Shown: positions 59,906-64,000 of the stretch, piece after piece
Layout of the letters: each line of letters starts with the position of its first letter
Numbering within the stretch: position 1 is the stretch's first letter
NCBI RefSeq assembly: GCF_041381155.1
Contig: NC_091137.1
Span: 11,279,765 to 11,343,764 of the forward strand
DNA length: 64,000 bases
Direction: 5' to 3'
Origin: Argopecten irradians
Taxonomy: Eukaryota; Mollusca; Bivalvia; Pectinida; Pectinidae
Position numbers and translations under genes: made by a program
The notes under the pieces: generated by a model
Told to the model about the DNA's origin: nothing
Databases searched by the model: none
What the model saw: only the letters and a program-made list of their open reading frames with translations

Positions 59906-62465
59906 CTGACTGCTTCATTAATTTTTTAATGAAAAAAACATATTTCGATATGATACGATAAACTAATTTTAATTTGCGTCTACAGAAAGGCATTATCATT
60001 ATCAATGTTTTTTTCAACCTTGTTAATCCCAATATATGTCGATGCACGCTTATGAAATTGTATAATGTTGGCCTTCAGATCGCTCCGTCAATACGAAATA
60101 GTTATGTTGTAACTTTTAACGTTTAACATTTTGCATAATGTAATGTTATTGTTGCATACAAGAAAACGAAACCACTACATATGTATACAATACTACTAGG
60201 AGTTCGCAACGCATAATTTCACTACATAGTATTCATATTTTTATTGTCCTAACTCATGGATAGATTTCAACCCATTTTCGTGTTCCCAAAAAAATATATA
60301 AACATCGTTCTCTTCTTTATTACATTCTCTATTAATAGATAATGAAACAATAAACAATGCCAAAATAGTTTTATCATATTTCCTGAAAAGCACGACAAAG
60401 AATTATACTGACATTTCTATTGTTTACTAAAATTATCGTTTTCCACTATGATCTGGCTTTAATTAGGATTTTTTTAATGCCTTTTATAAATATCATTCAA
60501 TTGAGTTTTCAAAATGGGGCCAAAACAGTCTTTGATTTCAATTTTCCATTTCTGGGTGGGATTCTCTCTTTAAGTAGGTTTAGTAACTGTGGCTAACTCT
60601 GACGTTCCAAGGTATGGAGACATCTGAACTACAAGAAGTATTTACTGTGACTATAGAGTTTTACTGTCAGTATTTTAACATCATTATATTATAAGAGGAT
60701 AATTATAATTGTGTCTAGCTCCTTATTCCCGCAATTATAGCTGAAAACAACTAATGTCAGTTTTGAATGACTTGGCTTTTTTCAACCTCATACGATATCA
60801 ATGACTATATTAGCGTTTCTAATCAAGATAATGATAGTTGACATCAAGTATGGGGGCTATGGTGTTTGTAAGACGGTCTTGAGAACGGATTAATGGGTTT
60901 TATTAAAACATCATACTGTAATTGTAGGTAGCATATGATGCATCACATCATGGGGTTGTACTTGGGATAAGGGTCAACTAGAAAGGTTACCGTTACTTAA
61001 TAGATTAATTTACTACATTTTGTTTTACAGACGATAACTTCAGAAACGATTGATGGAGTTTGTTGCAGCTTCATAAAATGGTACCAAATGTTGTGACAGA
61101 CTGGGATTAGATTGATCACTGTTGCTTAACACATTTTCCATCAAAATTTGGTTTCTTTAAATGATTTTAATGAAAAGTCTTGCACGTGTCAAGCATAGAA
61201 ATATCTGTGACAAGAGTCCAAGGTTCGTTAGTTTAAGGTCGAGATGACCAATGCTGTTACTTATAGAAAATCATAGCTAAACAGTGTGAAGGCTTTCCAC
61301 ACCAGTTTCAATCTATGTTTTAAAGGATCAAAATATCTAACATACATTTCAGGATAAGGTTACCATTGCTATTTTAAGTAAATAATTTTCTGGACTACAG
61401 TGACTTCCTTTCACCATTATCACTGTACAGCGTGTAACTACATAGCCAGACATATGTATTAGTATATGTAAATATATATGTGTTTCTGTACAAAGTAACT
61501 TGGTACTGTGAGGTCAAAGTTAAGGTAACTGCAACAGTTTGTTGGGACCAGCAGGGGACAGATGTTTAACAATTCTCAGATTGTTACATTATAGAAATTT
61601 CTAACCAGTATTACTTATATAATTTACATTTACACTAAAATGCTAACTTGTATTATTGGATTTATTTCTATCAAAATATCATTATTCCGTCCTTGCATAT
61701 TATAGGGTTAGCTCCCTTCCTGGTAGGTATCCATTGTGGCTTCATTATTTTGTGAGCTCTATTCATATCCTTTTTTCTCTGAAAAGTATGACATTACATT
61801 CCCAAATATATGACGACGTCAGAATCAATACCTACCTACAAGATCAGATAACTCTGTAATATGCGAACACAGAATAAGATAAGTTACAAGGAGGCATCTC
61901 ATTGTACTGGTAATATGAACGGCAATGAATCCACGAACATAAACACTTTCAACACAAACACACTATTATATATTGATTTATTTCATCGTCATTGAGACCA
62001 TCAAAACAGAAAAATAAATAACACTTTACAAATGCATGTACAAACTGAGAGAAGCGTTTTATGGCATATAAATGGACAACAAAATTTATAAAATCTTTCA
62101 AAAATGTTGTATAGAGCTCACTGTAAAACATACATGTTTGTATTTTTGTTTGATATTTCAAATTGTGGATAGACATATTTGATGTTTGTCTAAAGAACAA
62201 AAACAGTAATAGTCAAAACAAATTTGTTTTTTCATATACTTCTGATTCACTAGCACCATGAAAACAGTTTATGTTTCAACATAACATTTTCAAACGTGCT
62301 TTTTTATGGTATATGGTAATGTACCGTGTCAGTTATAAATAAAGACTTCTAAAGTATTTTGATGTAAATTTTCTACATTGATAAATAATTTCTGCATTTT
62401 CTACACCAAGAAAACTTTGATCCTGAGATCATCAATAAAGTCAGCTGTTGTCATTTCCTCCCTCT
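59906..62465. other. Intergenic between peptide gene and MARS1 3' end
   Basis: AT-rich sequence. The only functional hint is a plus-strand TTTATT near 61978, a possible poly(A) signal for the minus-strand MARS1 gene. No gene is supported. Confidence 0.4.
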
Positions 62466-64000
62466 TCACTTCTTCTTGCCCTTCTTTTTACCTCCCCCTA
62501 CAGCTGCCTCTGGGTCCTGACCTTGAGCCAAAGCCAACTGTTTTTTCAGATCAAGAAGTTTAGCGACTTCTCCATCTATTTGACTCTTGTCCGCTTTCTT
62601 TCCTTTCAAATCTCTCACCACATTTCCCTGTAACAAATGAGTTAATCAACTTAATTATTTTTATTTTCCAAATATTCTCACCTCCAAACTTTTACACATT
62701 TGGTGCGAGATTATCAGACTCTTTCATAAGAGGATATGAAGGATGGGCCGGATATTCCACTAAAGGTATTACTAAATTAGGAAGAACGGTCAACCTGAGA
62801 CTTTGCCAAAGGTAAAACCTTATCCATCATACCTAGCACGTAGCGTCATTTATGAGAACTTGCATAAAAGATATGTTTTCTGCTCATTGGTTCTGCGTTT
62901 CAGTATCCAATTTGTAATGACGTCGTTATGCATTAAAGCATACTTTAAATATCATTGTAATGTCACAATAAGGCTCTCCTATCAAGATGACAATAAACAT
63001 GTTTCATGCACAAGTTTAATGTCCCAGATAGGCAATTTTAACACAGGTTGGTATAAGGAATATCCATAATATTACAGGTGCAAAATTTTCTGACCCTTGA
63101 AAAAAGCCATAACGTTCCTGCACATTCTCAAAGGTGTTGTGAAGTTGCAATAACAAGAAAGCATGTCACCATGACATTCAATCCATCATAACAGCTTCAA
63201 CTCGCACCACCAGAATATCAATGTTAGATACACAATGTGATGAACTGGGCAATCGAAATATAATATTACACTTCATTTGGGGTGAGACAGGAGATATATT
63301 AACCATAGGGGGGAAATTCTTAAGCAGATTAAGATTAAGAATCTTGCCCTCGCTTGAGATTCTCCTAGGTAGTATTGCCAAAATGACATTGAAAGATTCT
63401 ATTAGCTCACAGATTCCATTGTTTCTGGAGAGATACTTCACATTTTAAATTACTTTCTCTAGGGGTCACCAGTATAATGGATGGTGTTTCAAGGTATCCC
63501 ATTTATTTACAAATTAAAAACAAGGTGTTAAGTTACCTGTTTAGCAACCTCTTCTGTCAGGCAGACAACCTCTGGTGAACTCTCCTGTCCACTTGAAGCC
63601 GGTGATGTTCCATTGGCTGTAGGTCCACTGCCTTGACCACTGCTTGGCTGTTTGGCAGCTTTCTTATCCTAAAACATATTTACAACTTAACCATAGAGAA
63701 ATTATGCCTTAGAACAGAAATGTATTAACTGTTGACAATCATAGATGGGCATGAGGATTTTTGAAGAAACTTGGTTTACCAGTTTTCTCCATTTTCACTG
63801 GAAATCGAAATATGCTCATCTTTGCACCACGAAGTCTGTATGCATCCTTGCTTGACATGTGAACAACTTAGCAGTCATACTGAGCTATTTGATGGTTGTT
63901 ATAACTTACTTTCTTTTTGTTACCCCCAGCAGCAGGGGCAGCATCTTGACCTTGAGCGAGTGCCAGCTGTTTTTTCAGGTCAAGTAACTTGGCAACTTGA
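62466..64000 (-). CDS. MARS1: Cytosolic methionyl-tRNA synthetase, C-terminal exons with repeated WHEP domains (gene incomplete at right edge)
   Basis: The enzyme charges tRNA-Met with methionine; WHEP domains are helix-turn-helix tRNA/protein-binding appendages. Minus-strand exons: 63910 to beyond 64000, 63537-63668 (44 codons), and 62466-62627 (53 codons plus TGA). The last exon encodes [20 protein letters not shown] then [17 protein letters not shown] and a Lys-rich tail KKKGKKK, matching the C-terminal WHEP and tail of animal MARS1. The exon before carries a Ser/Gly-rich linker and LTEEVAKQ, the first WHEP helix. The outermost exon ends with a second copy, [17 protein letters not shown], followed by NKKK. 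Human MARS1 has one WHEP, so this gene has at least two. WHEP occurs in other synthetases, but a C-terminal WHEP with a basic tail is typical of MARS1. Confidence 0.93.

Noticed and set aside
61656-63441. Several 60-88-codon frames around the MARS1 3' end
   Set aside because: They overlap introns or flank on either strand without homology; the MARS1 exons explain the real coding signal.
1-64000. Retrovirus-like, LTR or Polinton elements
   Set aside because: No long terminal repeats, capsid, integrase or envelope-like sequence was recognised; only LINE, SINE and DNA-transposon material was seen.

Overview
The window reads as animal nuclear DNA, most likely from a marine mollusc and probably a bivalve. 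The evidence is AT-rich sequence, short conserved exons separated by introns, tRNA-derived SINEs, dense TTAA-flanked MITEs and long minisatellites. The taxon is inferred from overall texture and not from a diagnostic locus. I saw no bacterial, organellar or viral gene set.

Layout. (1) 242-7531, minus strand: the first ten coding exons of VPS16, a core subunit of the HOPS/CORVET endolysosomal tethering complexes. The gene runs off the left edge and carries a 1.3-kb 36-bp minisatellite in intron 4. (2) 6.2-11.8 kb: a transposon graveyard with a SINE, foldback elements, and TTAA-flanked MITEs, one nested in another. (3) 11.8-19.5 kb: a satellite block. Two related minisatellites lie in inverted orientation (34/26-bp and 33/34-bp units, the latter with a CRE-like site in each unit), followed by a 4.5-kb array of a 19-bp unit. 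(4) 19538-22.9 kb, minus strand: a divergent profilin-like gene whose stop codon touches the edge of the 19-bp array. (5) 23-29.4 kb: intergenic DNA with a fresh 985-bp TIR element and a tRNA-like insert inside inverted arms. (6) 29.44-48.3 kb, plus strand: a PAR-type bZIP transcription factor gene (HLF/TEF/DBP/Pdp1-like) with three predicted 5' entries. These are a long isoform from an E-box/TATA promoter, a second isoform from an alternative first exon at 39139, and a short bZIP-only form from a putative CRE+TATA promoter inside the last intron, recalling ICER of vertebrate CREM. (7) 52.2-59.9 kb: two head-to-head genes for small secreted precursors. Each ends in a two-cysteine peptide with a C-terminal amidation signal, and both have the same TATA / 5'UTR exon / single coding exon plan. 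A decayed LINE and MITEs lie between them. (8) 62466-64000, minus strand: the 3' end of cytosolic methionyl-tRNA synthetase with at least two WHEP repeats.

The genes do not form a pathway; this is an ordinary gene neighbourhood. The most interesting items are the paired amidated-peptide genes, the nested promoter design of the bZIP gene, and the inverted minisatellite pair with a CRE-like site in every unit. Exon boundaries were placed by eye from reading-frame phase, GT/AG signals and remembered homologues; no search was run.
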